From contig CP166960.1 in the NCBI GenBank assembly GCA_041447175.1, positions 829,507 to 893,506 on the forward strand: DNA of 64,000 bases, in the 5' to 3' direction. This stretch comes from Candidatus Bathyarchaeia archaeon (GTDB lineage: Archaea > Thermoproteota > Bathyarchaeia > Bathyarchaeales > Bathycorpusculaceae). Made by a program: the position numbers and the translations under genes. A model generated the notes under the pieces. It was not told the DNA's origin. It saw only the letters and a list, made by a program, of their open reading frames with translations, and searched no databases. Below are positions 8,696 through 17,691 of this stretch, piece by piece. Within the stretch, counting starts at the first letter, position 1; every line of letters starts with the position of its first letter.

Positions 8696-8870
8696 CTACG
8701 TCCAAGCATGGACTACAACTTCAACTACCAAGTTGACATCTGCGACTTAACCACCGCAGTAGCACACATTAACATGTAACAAACTGAAATCCCTATTTTC
8801 TTTTTCACTTCGGTGGCGTTAGTTAAAAAGTATAAATTCTTAAATGCCCCTTCAAATTTGGGAACCCGAA

Positions 8871-9050
8871 ATGAGCAAGCCGTCCAAGGAACCCAACCAA
8901 CCCGCCAACAAAACAGTCACCTTGCCCTGTGGCTGTGCCTATCAAGATAAGGGCTGGTTGTTAACCCGCGTCAAAGAGTGCGAATATCATAAACGAAAAC
9001 GCACCTCAAAGCGACCCTACAGGCCAAAAGCCGAATGCGTTCGACCCTAA
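8871..9050 (+). CDS. Small hypothetical protein with CGC/C-H metal-ligand pattern
   Basis: 59 residues from ATG 8871; an in-frame ATG at 8844 exists, but the TATA box (GTATAAATT, 8829-8837) places transcription start near 8859, favouring the inner ATG. The core reads LPCGCAYQDKGWLLTRVKEC followed by EYHKRKR and a very basic tail. Cys-Gly-Cys plus Cys-x2-His could form one metal site. No family recognised. Confidence 0.5.
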   Translation: MSKPSKEPNQPANKTVTLPCGCAYQDKGWLLTRVKECEYHKRKRTSKRPYRPKAECVRP

Positions 9051-9098
9051 CTCAACCGTAACGAGAAGTTGTAGTGGGTAACCGCTTTGAGTCTGCGT

Positions 9099-9488
9099 TT
9101 AGTGAGTTTTTCGAGATTCGCGGTTGAACGGAACGCCGATTGGTGCTGCTTCAATTTTCACTTTGTTGTCGTTGGCAATGGTTTTGCAGATGAGATTTAG
9201 TGAGCCTTCGGTGAAGTTTAGCACTGTTTCGCCTTCTTTGGTTAACTCATAAACCTTGCGTGGGCGTTCAGTGTTCATGTTCCAAGTAGATTTGACGTAC
9301 TCCTTCTTTTCCAAACTGTTCAAAAGCGGATAAACCGTGCTTGGACCAAAATAGACGCCAAAGCTTTTCCGAATTTTCACGATAAGCTGGTAGCCATGCA
9401 TAGGTTCCTGGTCAAGAAATTGCAGGATAATCATGTCTAAGAGCCCTTTGGTGAGTTTGGTTTGAATTTCTTTTTGATAGTTTGCCAT
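9099..9488 (-). CDS. PadR-family transcriptional regulator
   Basis: 129 residues. The winged helix is typical PadR: LLDMIILQFLDQEPMHGYQL, then PSTVYPLLNSLEKKEYV as recognition helix and wing start, RPRKVYELTKEG as wing. The C-terminal dimerisation helix is short. PadR proteins repress small operons, often transport or stress genes, and are commonly autoregulated. No obvious target gene is adjacent in the same operon; the divergent region 9489-9663 contains AT-rich boxes. Confidence 0.88.
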   Translation of the reverse strand: MANYQKEIQTKLTKGLLDMIILQFLDQEPMHGYQLIVKIRKSFGVYFGPSTVYPLLNSLEKKEYVKSTWNMNTERPRKVYELTKEGETVLNFTEGSLNLICKTIANDNKVKIEAAPIGVPFNRESRKTH

Positions 9489-9663
9489 TTTTCATTTCTC
9501 CAGAGGATTGTTTTATGATTATCATCATGTCTTTCTTGGGAATATCTTACGTCTTTATACACTTGAAAAACTGAATATAAATTTATAGACATAATCCAAG
9601 CATACTAAAGCATAAGCTAAAACCCAAAGCGCGTCCAAATAAACATACCTAAACATCGAAAAC

Positions 9664-9807
9664 ATGCAAAAACAACAAGCAAAAACCCGTTTCGTCATCA
9701 AACAGCAACTTGTAGAACAGATCAACAAAAAACCCAAAAACGCCCATACTTGTCAACGACCCAGATACAGTTCCGTACACCAGAAATTGAGGTTGGGTTT
9801 TAAATAA
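9664..9807 (+). CDS. Possible 47-residue basic ORF
   Basis: ATG about 28 nt after an AAATAAAC box, frame open for 47 codons with Gln/Lys-rich N-terminal half (MQKQQAKTRFVIKQQLVEQ). It ends 36 nt before the ParB-like gene. Codon composition is not decisive and no family is recognised; it may be noncoding leader. Confidence 0.22.
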   Translation: MQKQQAKTRFVIKQQLVEQINKKPKNAHTCQRPRYSSVHQKLRLGFK

Positions 9808-9843
9808 GGGTTAAAACAAAAAGAAACAAGGCTTGATTCACTA

Positions 9844-10626
9844 ATGAGTTTGCGGATAAACCCCCTTTACGAGAAACTTCTTCCTCAAATGTCAGAAGAA
9901 GAATTTGCGCAGCTCAAAACCTCCATACAAGAAGAGGGACAACACTACCCTATCATCGCCAACCAAGACCTCGAAGTTCTGGACGGACACCACCGTTTTC
10001 GCGCATGCCTAGAGCTGGGTATCGAACCTGATTTTGAAGTCCGCCATTTTGAAGACAAGCTTATAGAAAAAAAATTTGTTATAGAAGCCAACCTGCGACG
10101 GCGGCACCTAAATAACTTTCAACTCGTCGAATTAGCGGTTCCCCTTATGGAAATCGAAAAGCAATTAGCAAAAAAACGGAAAGCTGAGGGCGGAAAACTT
10201 GGGCGAGACATGCAGTTGGGGATAGCGCCAAATGACGCTAAGCCCTCACCGCCCGTGTTTGTGGGTAAAGCCGCTGAAGTTGTCGCAAAAAAAGTTGGCC
10301 TATCAACCCGAACTTTTGAGCGAGGAAAAAAAATTCTAGAAAAGGCCAGCGAAGAGGATAAGCAACAGCTTAGGGACGGAAAAGTGAGTATATCAAGGAT
10401 TTATCAAGAAATTGTTGCTCCTGAAAAAGAAGCGGGCAATCTGCAAGATGCCCCCACCATTTCAATAAACGTAGAAGAAGACCCACAATTAAGTGCTAGC
10501 AGGGCAGCACTTTTGGATTTTCAAAAGCAACTGGAAGACAAACAGCTTTTTTGTCCCTTCTGCAAAAACGCCATGTTTGAATGTAGCCAGTGTCACAAAA
10601 CCATCAAAGACCTAACAAAACAATAA
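9844..10626 (+). CDS. ParB-like nuclease-domain protein with C-terminal zinc finger
   Basis: 260 residues. The N-terminal ParB/Srx-like domain has NPLYEKLLPQMSEEEFAQLK, LDGHHRFRACLELGI (the ParB box) and NLRRRHLNNFQLVELA. A helix-turn-helix-like middle part (VAKKVGLSTRTFERGKKIL, about 155-175) is followed by a C-terminal CPFCKNAMFECSQCHK zinc site. Such stand-alone archaeal ParB-like proteins are often encoded by plasmid-derived loci; no ParA partner is adjacent, so a segregation role is doubtful. A regulatory DNA-binding role is equally possible. Confidence 0.7.
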   Translation: MSLRINPLYEKLLPQMSEEEFAQLKTSIQEEGQHYPIIANQDLEVLDGHHRFRACLELGIEPDFEVRHFEDKLIEKKFVIEANLRRRHLNNFQLVELAVPLMEIEKQLAKKRKAEGGKLGRDMQLGIAPNDAKPSPPVFVGKAAEVVAKKVGLSTRTFERGKKILEKASEEDKQQLRDGKVSISRIYQEIVAPEKEAGNLQDAPTISINVEEDPQLSASRAALLDFQKQLEDKQLFCPFCKNAMFECSQCHKTIKDLTKQ

Positions 10627-10670
10627 CAACTTATCATGTTTGGTTAAAAGAAGAAGGCAGCGTGTCGCTG

Positions 10671-12131
10671 CTAGTTTTCAGCCTGTGCCTTGGCCGGTTG
10701 CTGTTTAAGGTTGGTTACCTCAGAGGAGATTTTCTCGGCTAACTGGTTTGCTTTACTGCTTTCAGCCTCAACTTTTTTAAAGACTGCAAAAACCTGCTCT
10801 GTACTTGCAGTTTGTTCTTCTACGGTTGAAGTGGATTCTTCTGCGGCGGATGCGGACTGCTCAGAAACTGACGCGACCTGTTGGATGGCTTCGTTAACTT
10901 CCTCAATGGATCTGACGCTTTTGGCAACATTTTCTCTAAGGTTGTTTGTAATTTTTAGAATGTCGTTCATGGAGCAAGCCACAAGACGTGAATCTTCAAC
11001 TGATTCATTAACGAAAGTGCTGCCTTCTGTAGCGGCTTTAGCGGCTGACTGAGTCATCACTACGGCTTTGCTTCCAGATTTGGTTATGTCATCAATGGTT
11101 CTGACTGCCGTCTCCGCACTTGTTCTGGTGCGTCCAGCTAACTGGGTTAACTGCATCTGCAACCACTGCAAATCCTCTCCCAGCTTCACCTGCACGTGCA
11201 GCTTCGATGGCAGCGTTTAATGCCAACATGTTCACTTGTCCCGCAATTTCGGATATGTCGCTGGCAAATGCGGCAACGTTTTTAACCGAAGCATTTACGT
11301 CACTGATGGTTTGGTCCGCTTTACACACTGAATCTCCAATGTTGCCCAAGGATTTTAGGTTACTTTGCCGTTTTCTTGAACTTTTAATGCAAGCTTGTTG
11401 GATTCGTTAACTTGGGAGTTAACTTCGTCGGTGTTTTTGTTAACCGCCGTCATTAACGCCATGAGGTCTTCAACTGTTTTAGCGGTAGTCTGAGCTAAAC
11501 CCGCCAAATTTTGGGTTCCACTGGAAACGTTTTGGCTTGCCGATTGAAGCTGCCGCATATTGCTTAGCAGTTTCTCCATTTCCTTAGCTGCTTCAATCCC
11601 CATTTCGCCTACACTTTTTGATGATTCCAACACTTGCCCCGATAAGGCTTCAACATGTTCTGATGCCAAAGTTGCGGATTTGATTACAGCTTCTATTTGG
11701 TTTCATCATTTCTTTAAGCTGCGTAACATCGGTGATGGCTTCTATTGCGCCGACAATTTGGGTTCGTTCATTGTTGTATAACGGCGATGAGGTGTACTGA
11801 ATGGGTAAGGCGCCCTCTCGCCAAAATGGGCGGTTGTTTGTGAGGTTTCGGGCGTCTGCGTTTTCTGCATGCAAATACAAGAAGCGCAGCGTTCAGTTTT
11901 GCACTCCTCAGTCTTGAAAAGGTCGTAGCATTTTTTCCTGTAAACCGTGGCTTTTTTCATTCCAAGCAGTTTTCTTCCAAACTGGTTCATGTAGACGACG
12001 TTGAAATCTGTATCGATAACCATAACTGGAGTCTGGATTCCTTTGAGATATATTTCGAATTGGTTTGCCTCCAGCGTGGAGGAGGAATTTTTACCATCGA
12101 CGTTTTGATTAGTGGTAAATGATTCTATCAT
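10671..12131 (-). pseudogene. Methyl-accepting chemotaxis protein (PAS-MCP) broken by four frameshifts
   Basis: Homology runs through five frame segments in order. 12131 to about 11870: PAS domain (TPVMVIDTDFNVVYMNQFGR) with a Cys cluster. About 11880 to 11705: rest of the PAS core (LPIQYTSSPL) and a TQLKEMM linker. About 11705 to 11360: helical signalling region. About 11360 to 11130: the hairpin core with [26 protein letters not shown]. About 11130 to 10671: the C-terminal helical region and stop. Frames alternate between two registers, each change being 1 nt, for example in the stretch encoding [16 protein letters not shown] near 11355. No transmembrane segment is seen, so the intact protein would be cytosolic. 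Four shifts in 1.46 kb, with neighbouring genes intact, suggest gene decay, though local sequencing error is possible. Confidence 0.8.
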
Positions 12132-12229
12132 GTAGTCTCCCAGCTAAACCTTGTTTTTTTATTTAAGTCACTTGTGTCCGTAAAATACGTATTAAAAATA
12201 AGAAATAGAGCCGCTTATTGTAACCTACC

Positions 12230-13198
12230 CTACAAACCCTGTACAGCAACATCAAGCAACATCTGGAACGCCTCACCATTAAATTTCAACGTTTTCAAAC
12301 CAGTTTCCTCCCGCTTGGCAAGCATCCTCATTTCCAGTTTTATCGCTTCAACCTCTTTCGTAGGCAAAACAAGATCCATTATCTTTTCCGTTTTCTTAAC
12401 GGTTATTTTGCCTTTCAGCAACGCCAACAACTCTGGCTTTACGGCTTTGTTTTGCATGGCACATAAGAGAGGTAGCGGCAAGACTTCGTTTTTTGCCCTA
12501 TTCTGCAACTCTTGAACGTTAGCCAAGTCCACAAATTCTGACCGTAACGACATCAACACGCTTAAGGTCCTGCCAAAATGTCCCAAAGCAGCTATTTCCC
12601 GGGCATTTCCGCCTCCAATGATGCCGCCGACACGAGCAAACGCATCTGACACGGAACCTTTAGCAAAAATTATTTCGCGGTATTTTTCGGGTTCAAGGCT
12701 GAGGTTGCCTTTGTAGAGGCGTTCTTGGGCTGTTGCGCACGCAATTTCTACGAAGGCTTGTTCAATGGTGTTTCTGATAGCGGGTCTCGTGTTGGGGGCG
12801 AGTTTTTCGGTGGCATTGTTTAGCAAGGTTAGAGCTTTCAGAAGCAAGATATCGCCAGCAAGCAACACTTGGTCAGGGTTAAATTTTCCAAATGCGGTTG
12901 GTTTACCAAATTTTACTGTCGATTTATCGATGATGTCATCATGGATGTCCGCTGCGCCCGTAAGAAGAACCAGCGCCGCACCCACCTCATCGGGCAATTC
13001 GCCGTCCCCACCCACCGATTCACAAGCCAAAGAAACCAAAGCAGGATGTTGCACATTTGCCCACGAATCATCAATAAAAAAACAAACCACCCCCGCAACA
13101 GGACCAACAAGCAAAGCATCCTCACGGATGCTTTTTTTCGCTAACTGGTAACCCTTCTGACCGTAAGCAGCAACAAGACGTTGCGCTTCAACTATCAA
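12230..13198 (-). CDS. Polyprenyl synthetase family protein with altered second aspartate motif
   Basis: 322 residues from TTG, about 22 nt after a TTTAAAC box. The first aspartate-rich motif is present (AADIHDDIIDKS, about 98-109). At the position of the second DDxxD motif the protein reads RSEFVDLANVQELQNRAKNE followed by LPLPLL. The RSEFVD variant is not the classical DDxxD, so magnesium binding on that side may differ. Trans-prenyl transferases build C15-C40 isoprenoid chains for archaeal lipids and quinones. Chain length cannot be inferred. Confidence 0.7.
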   Translation of the reverse strand: MIVEAQRLVAAYGQKGYQLAKKSIREDALLVGPVAGVVCFFIDDSWANVQHPALVSLACESVGGDGELPDEVGAALVLLTGAADIHDDIIDKSTVKFGKPTAFGKFNPDQVLLAGDILLLKALTLLNNATEKLAPNTRPAIRNTIEQAFVEIACATAQERLYKGNLSLEPEKYREIIFAKGSVSDAFARVGGIIGGGNAREIAALGHFGRTLSVLMSLRSEFVDLANVQELQNRAKNEVLPLPLLCAMQNKAVKPELLALLKGKITVKKTEKIMDLVLPTKEVEAIKLEMRMLAKREETGLKTLKFNGEAFQMLLDVAVQGL

Positions 13199-13303
13199 AT
13201 TTGTCAGCTAATCACCCGTTTAAACAGTTGATGTGTTGTACTCAAACAGCGACCTCCACCTATAGTCTGCAATTCTTATATATTACTACAGGGTATTTGG
13301 GTT

Positions 13304-14182
13304 TTGGGGGCAATTCATATTCAAAAAAGAGTTGTAGCCTTATCTGCAGTATTGTCGTTTGTAATCTTGGGGGCTTGTGTTAGTTCTGCGTTTGCAATTA
13401 CTGGCAATTTTCAACCCAGCGCCTCGCGTAGTTGTGTCGGTGTAGTTGTTTTTTACAGTACTGATGCTTTCGGAAACATGATTCCTTTAGCGTATTGTAG
13501 TGGTGTTTTGATTTCGCCAACTGTGCTTTTGACTGCTGCACATGCTTGTGTAACCCAATCGGTGCTTGTGTGCTTTGATGTTGGACCGCTTACATTGCTG
13601 TTGGATAATGGTCAACTTCAGTTTCAAGGTGTAACTTCAGTTTTCACGGGAACCGCTTATCCTAATCCTGCTTTCACAATGAACGTGGATGGCAAGAGTG
13701 GCTTACCCTACACGTTAAGCAACGATGTCGCAGTTGTAATTCTTGACCAACCCGTACCCTCAACAGTCGTCGACCAGTTTGGTGCACTTCCAGAAATCGG
13801 AGTCGTAGACACCTTACCCGTAAACACTGCAGTTGAACTAGTCGGCTACGGCGTGCAGCAGCAGACGGCACCTAAAAAAGCAGGCATCGAAAACTCATGG
13901 ATAGGGCTTGTGATGCGCAACAGCGCCCAAGCCAAAACATTATCAACAAACTTTGCTTGGAGCGACGAGTTTTTGCGGTGTTCCGCTAATCCTGGTCACG
14001 GAAGAGGCGGCATAGCCTTCGGCGACAGCGGCGGCCCAGTGTTCCTGGGGCAAACAAACCAAATCCTCGCCTTGAATTCTTACGTAACCAACCCCAACTG
14101 TGTCGGAGTAAGCTACCACACCCGACTCGACACAACCGCAGTCCAAACTTGGATCAACCAGGAGGTGAGCATCCATGGCTAA
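13304..14182 (+). CDS. Secreted trypsin-like serine protease
   Basis: 292 residues; start is TTG at 13304, about 25 nt after a CTTATATATT box (13275-13284), so the transcript is probably leaderless. A signal peptide occupies residues 1-30 (hydrophobic stretch ending SSAFA). Catalytic residues of the S1 family are all visible: His in TAAHAC (about 84), Asp in SNDVAVVIL (about 143) and Ser in FGDSGGPVF (about 245). Eight or so cysteines could form disulphides. Trypsin-like secreted proteases are uncommon in archaea, which suggests transfer from bacteria at some time. Its last codons overlap the ORF at 14175. Confidence 0.85.
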   Translation: MGAIHIQKRVVALSAVLSFVILGACVSSAFAITGNFQPSASRSCVGVVVFYSTDAFGNMIPLAYCSGVLISPTVLLTAAHACVTQSVLVCFDVGPLTLLLDNGQLQFQGVTSVFTGTAYPNPAFTMNVDGKSGLPYTLSNDVAVVILDQPVPSTVVDQFGALPEIGVVDTLPVNTAVELVGYGVQQQTAPKKAGIENSWIGLVMRNSAQAKTLSTNFAWSDEFLRCSANPGHGRGGIAFGDSGGPVFLGQTNQILALNSYVTNPNCVGVSYHTRLDTTAVQTWINQEVSIHG

Positions 14183-14234
14183 GAAACGTGCAGTCCGCGC
14201 AAAAGCCCAACCAGCATTCTACATGTGGTGGTAA
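14175..14234 (+). CDS. 19-residue peptide ORF (MAKKRAVRAKAQPAFYMWW) behind strong ribosome site
   Basis: ATG lies inside the final codons of the protease gene, in another frame, 6 nt after GGAGGTGA (14161-14168), one of the strongest ribosome sites in this window. The peptide has a basic first half and an aromatic end, FYMWW, then TAA. The strong Shine-Dalgarno sequence has no other start to serve. No family recognised; function unknown. Confidence 0.5.
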   Translation: MAKKRAVRAKAQPAFYMWW

Positions 14235-14372
14235 AATCCGTAACTACCCTTTTTTCCTCTTTCCCCACTTAAAATGCATCCGTTAGGCGGTTCATTTGCT
14301 GATGCAAAATGCATCTTTGAAATTCTTAATCCTTAACTATCTTTTTCCAAAACTCACCGGTATGCGATAACA

Positions 14373-15608
14373 ATGCGTAAGAACTTCTTGGACACAGTTG
14401 GCACTGCTCCAAAAAAGGCGTTTGCAAGTACCCTTTTAGTCGCTAACGCGTTCGTGTGGGGCTTTTACAGTTTTCGATTTCTCAATTTAGTAACTGCCGC
14501 ATCTAACCTGTCAAATGCACTTGAGTTTACAGTCCGGGGACTAAACTTTTTTGGAATTGTTGTCGCAGCAATATTTGGCGTTTACCTTGTTTATCACATC
14601 AAAAAAAGAGTAGTTTTCCTCAAGTCTTGGATGCTTACTGGAATTGTCCTCTCTTTAGTGCCCACTGTTCTGGATGTCAGCGGGTTTGTTACCTCAGCGG
14701 TTTTCTTCACTTTAGTAGGACTCTACTTTGGGTTTGGTATGCCCGTTGCTTTTGCCTACTTTGCCGCCTCAACCCAAACCAATAACCGTTCACGACTGGG
14801 GGGAATAATCTTTTTCGCTTCCTTTTTTTGCGTGTTTCTTCTGGGCGCTTTAGGAATTACTGATATCACCCTGAATGCGTTTTTGCTGGCAGCTTGGCAA
14901 AGCATCGGCTTTATCATCACAACATTTGTTAAACCTGAAGAACAAGAAATCAACCCAAACGACCAAGTGCCCTACAGCAAAATCTTGCATAACCGACCCT
15001 TCCTGCTTTACCTCATTCCCTGGATTATGTTTATAATCATAAACTTCTTGGCGCTACCTCTGGTTGAACAAGTTTTCCCTGAACTCTTCCAATATATTGA
15101 ATTAATAGGCACTGTTTTGGCGTGTTTTCTGGCTCTATTTTTCGGGTTTTTTGCAGACCGCGTCGGGCGCAAACGTCTTGCAGTTCTCGGTTTTGCCATG
15201 TTGGGTTTTGGGTATGCGAGTCTGGGTTTGTTTTCAGGCAACATTTGGGGTTGGTGGTTTTTTGCTGTAGCCGATGGAATTGCTTGGGGCGTTTTCAGTA
15301 TCGTTTTTGTTATGAGTGTCTGGGGTGACTTAGCCCAAGAAAAAAGCAGCGAAAAATACTACGCCATCGGCTTCTTGCCTTTCCTGTTTTCTTTTTTCAT
15401 GCAGCTCCTCGCACCCTACGTCTCTCTGAATGTACCCAATTTGGCGGTGTTTTCTTTTGCAAGTGTGTTTCTTTTCATCGCGGTTTTGCCTTTAGCGTAC
15501 GCACCTGAAACCCTCAACCTCAAAGACCGCGAATTTAGAAGCTACGTCGAAAAAGCAATGCAGGCAAAACTGCAGCATGAACCCGATGTTGCTACCGCAA
15601 AGCAGTAA
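14373..15608 (+). CDS. Major facilitator superfamily transporter
   Basis: 411 residues with about 12 hydrophobic helices. The loop after helix 8 reads GFFADRVGRKRLAVLGFAML, the repeated MFS signature (DRxGRK). A cytosolic tail of about 30 polar residues closes the protein. Substrate unknown. ATG 14373 is the first in frame and follows an AT-poor leader; no operon partner. Confidence 0.85.
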   Translation: MRKNFLDTVGTAPKKAFASTLLVANAFVWGFYSFRFLNLVTAASNLSNALEFTVRGLNFFGIVVAAIFGVYLVYHIKKRVVFLKSWMLTGIVLSLVPTVLDVSGFVTSAVFFTLVGLYFGFGMPVAFAYFAASTQTNNRSRLGGIIFFASFFCVFLLGALGITDITLNAFLLAAWQSIGFIITTFVKPEEQEINPNDQVPYSKILHNRPFLLYLIPWIMFIIINFLALPLVEQVFPELFQYIELIGTVLACFLALFFGFFADRVGRKRLAVLGFAMLGFGYASLGLFSGNIWGWWFFAVADGIAWGVFSIVFVMSVWGDLAQEKSSEKYYAIGFLPFLFSFFMQLLAPYVSLNVPNLAVFSFASVFLFIAVLPLAYAPETLNLKDREFRSYVEKAMQAKLQHEPDVATAKQ

Positions 15609-15656
15609 ACTCGGCTCGGCAGCTACAGCAACTATTATCTATAACGTCGAGGAAAA

Positions 15657-16151
15657 ATGAACAGCACAGGTGTGAAGGGTTTGGCTGCTGTAAACAAGGA
15701 AGTTCGTGTCTCAAAAATTAAGGACGGAACCGTCATTGACCACATCAGAAGCGGTTATGCTTTGGATGTGGTGCGGCTTTTAGGAATCACGGGTCACGAG
15801 CATCAAGTTGTCACCATAGCCATAAATGTTCCCAGCAAACAGTTGCACACAAAAGACCTTATAAAAATTGAAGGTCGCGCATTAAACAGACAAGAAGTTA
15901 ACCGTATTGCGCTTATTGCGCCTCGAGCAACCATAAACATCATACGCAACTACTCTGTGGTGGAAAAACAAGAAGTCAAGTTGCCCACCGTAATTGAAGA
16001 CATCGTGAAATGCATAAACCCAACATGCATAAGCAACAGTAACGAACCTATCTCGCCACGATTCAGAGTGGAAACAGAAGACCCCCTGCTGCTCAAATGC
16101 CACTACTGCGGCTACTCACTTGAGAAGCAAGACGTGCTCAAACAGTTTTAG
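15657..16151 (+). CDS. pyrI: Aspartate carbamoyltransferase regulatory subunit
   Basis: 164 residues. The N-terminal nucleotide-binding domain shows VIDHIRSGYALDVVRLLGI and the C-terminal zinc domain has CINPTCISN and CHYCGYSL, the four Cys ligands that hold the regulatory to the catalytic chain. PyrI binds CTP/ATP and tunes the first committed step of pyrimidine synthesis. The catalytic pyrB, usually adjacent in archaea, is not in this window. The 3' end overlaps the convergent gene at 16138-16151 by 14 bp. Confidence 0.95.
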   Translation: MNSTGVKGLAAVNKEVRVSKIKDGTVIDHIRSGYALDVVRLLGITGHEHQVVTIAINVPSKQLHTKDLIKIEGRALNRQEVNRIALIAPRATINIIRNYSVVEKQEVKLPTVIEDIVKCINPTCISNSNEPISPRFRVETEDPLLLKCHYCGYSLEKQDVLKQF

Positions 16152-16611
16152 TTTCAGAATTTTCCTCCTCAATCTCTGAACGCGCAAGCTTTAGCAGGTC
16201 TTCGAAAAACAGCTCGCCCAAGGGCTCTGTTTTTTCAGCGGCATCTGGGCTTGAAATAGCTGGGCATTCTTGGGTTTCCCTGAAAACATAAATGCCCTCG
16301 GAGTTTGTGGTTAACTCGAAGGGGTAAAACCGACAAATCAACGGTCTAACAGAGTATATGCTGCATTGATTGTTCTGTAGGAAGATGCATTGCCCTGTTT
16401 TGGGTTTTTTCCGCATTTGAAAAACATACGGTGTCCGCCCACCCATGTTTTTGGTCGCGAATGTTTCGGTTGGCCTTTGAATGTATGTGGCTATGCGTTC
16501 TGTGTCTTTCTTTAAAAGAAGAATATGTCGTGTTTTTTTGTTTGTGTCGCCACAGCATAAGCCACATTTAGAGCACACAAACTGAATGCCCAAAGGGTAG
16601 CTAAAGCTCAA
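16138..16611 (-). CDS. YkgJ-family Cys-cluster protein
   Basis: 157 residues from TTG. The N-terminal VCSKCGLCCGD, followed by CIFLQNNQCSIYSVRPLICRFYPF, is the CxxCxxCC...C...C...RPxxCRxYP pattern of the YkgJ/Fe-S or zinc oxidoreductase-like family. Members are proposed metal-cluster proteins without settled function. Stands alone, convergent with pyrI. Confidence 0.85.
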   Translation of the reverse strand: MSFSYPLGIQFVCSKCGLCCGDTNKKTRHILLLKKDTERIATYIQRPTETFATKNMGGRTPYVFQMRKKPKTGQCIFLQNNQCSIYSVRPLICRFYPFELTTNSEGIYVFRETQECPAISSPDAAEKTEPLGELFFEDLLKLARSEIEEENSETKTV

Positions 16612-16678
16612 ACGTTAATCCTCTGATAAGACGTGTGTGAACACAGATAAAAACGCTCACGCCAACACGTTGAATTGG

Positions 16679-16987
16679 TCATTTATTGCGGTGTCCTTCA
16701 CCATACTGATAGGGTCTGCCCAAGTTCTTTTCCAGCTTCCACCGAAACATCTCATCCATGTCCACGCTGGGGCACGCCAGGCGGCTTGCATCTAAAATGT
16801 AAAACATCACATCAACAAGCTCCTCAGCGATTTTCTTTTCATCAGCGCCTTTTTTCCATGCGTCACTTGCTTCCCCCAATTCAATGAAGGCAAACAGGAG
16901 TTTTTTTGGGATGTCTTCCGGTTTGTTGTAGAAGCCCTTGGTGAGTACGAGGTTTTCGATTTCTTTTTTCATTTCTTCCAAATGCAT
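16679..16987 (-). CDS. MazG-like nucleotide pyrophosphohydrolase
   Basis: 102 residues from ATG 16987 (MHLEEMKKE); a TTG at 17029 overlapping the upstream gene is an alternative start. The acidic metal-binding helices read FAFIELGEASDAWKK and EELVDVMFYILDA, the MazG/all-alpha NTP-PPase pattern. Such enzymes cleave (d)NTPs to monophosphates, often for pool cleaning. It follows the phosphodiesterase gene directly and is probably in the same transcript. Confidence 0.78.
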   Translation of the reverse strand: MHLEEMKKEIENLVLTKGFYNKPEDIPKKLLFAFIELGEASDAWKKGADEKKIAEELVDVMFYILDASRLACPSVDMDEMFRWKLEKNLGRPYQYGEGHRNK

Positions 16988-17018
16988 AGAATGTTCGTCC
17001 TGCTTCGCCCTTTTATCG

Positions 17019-17516
17019 TTACAGTTCAAGTATTTCTGCTTCTCGTTTTTCGGTGTCCATCAAAGCAAAAGTCGATTTACCAGTTAAGTATCCACATAGC
17101 TCGCCTGGGTTTATGATGAGTGTTTTTCCGTTTGTTTTACAGACGGTTGAGTGTATATGTCCGTAAACTACTGCGTCAAAACATTCACGGCTGGTTAGTG
17201 CGTGAAGCAATTCATTTTCGTCACCATGTAACAGCGCTATTTTGAAGCCTTCTGCGTTGACTTCTGTGAAGCGTCCATGGATTTCACAGTTGGTTGTTTC
17301 ATTGAAGCGTTTTTTGAGTAGTTCGTGGTCGCCGTCGTTGTTGCCAAACACGCCGATGAGTTTGCAGTTTAGGGCTTTGAATTTGGGGATGACAAATGGT
17401 GATGTGAAGTCGCCTGCATGTAGAACAAGAGCCACTTTTTCGTCGTTTAAGCGTTTCACTGCTTTCTCGACAAGAGGTAAATTGTCATGGGTATCGCTTA
17501 TTATTCCGATGAGCAT
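17019..17516 (-). CDS. MJ0936/YfcE-type metallophosphoesterase
   Basis: 165 residues. Five metal-binding motifs of the calcineurin-like family are in order: SDTHDN (8), GDFTSPF (36), GNNDGD (58), LLHGDE (95) and GHIHS (119). The family hydrolyses cyclic or bis-phosphodiesters in vitro; physiological substrate unknown. First gene of a likely two-gene unit with the MazG-like protein, whose possible TTG start overlaps it by 11 bp. Confidence 0.92.
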   Translation of the reverse strand: MLIGIISDTHDNLPLVEKAVKRLNDEKVALVLHAGDFTSPFVIPKFKALNCKLIGVFGNNDGDHELLKKRFNETTNCEIHGRFTEVNAEGFKIALLHGDENELLHALTSRECFDAVVYGHIHSTVCKTNGKTLIINPGELCGYLTGKSTFALMDTEKREAEILEL

Positions 17517-17691
17517 TTTTTCACTCTCTGCATTTTGTTTCGTGTCAAGGCAGTAAAATGTTTTCGTGCTTTAATTTCCAGTTGCTTGTAATATTTCGAT
17601 TTCTGACATATCCAACCCCGCGAAACACGCCTTAATATGCATAATCACGTAGTCCGCTACAGAAGTCTCATCTAGAAGAAGGACCCATAAT

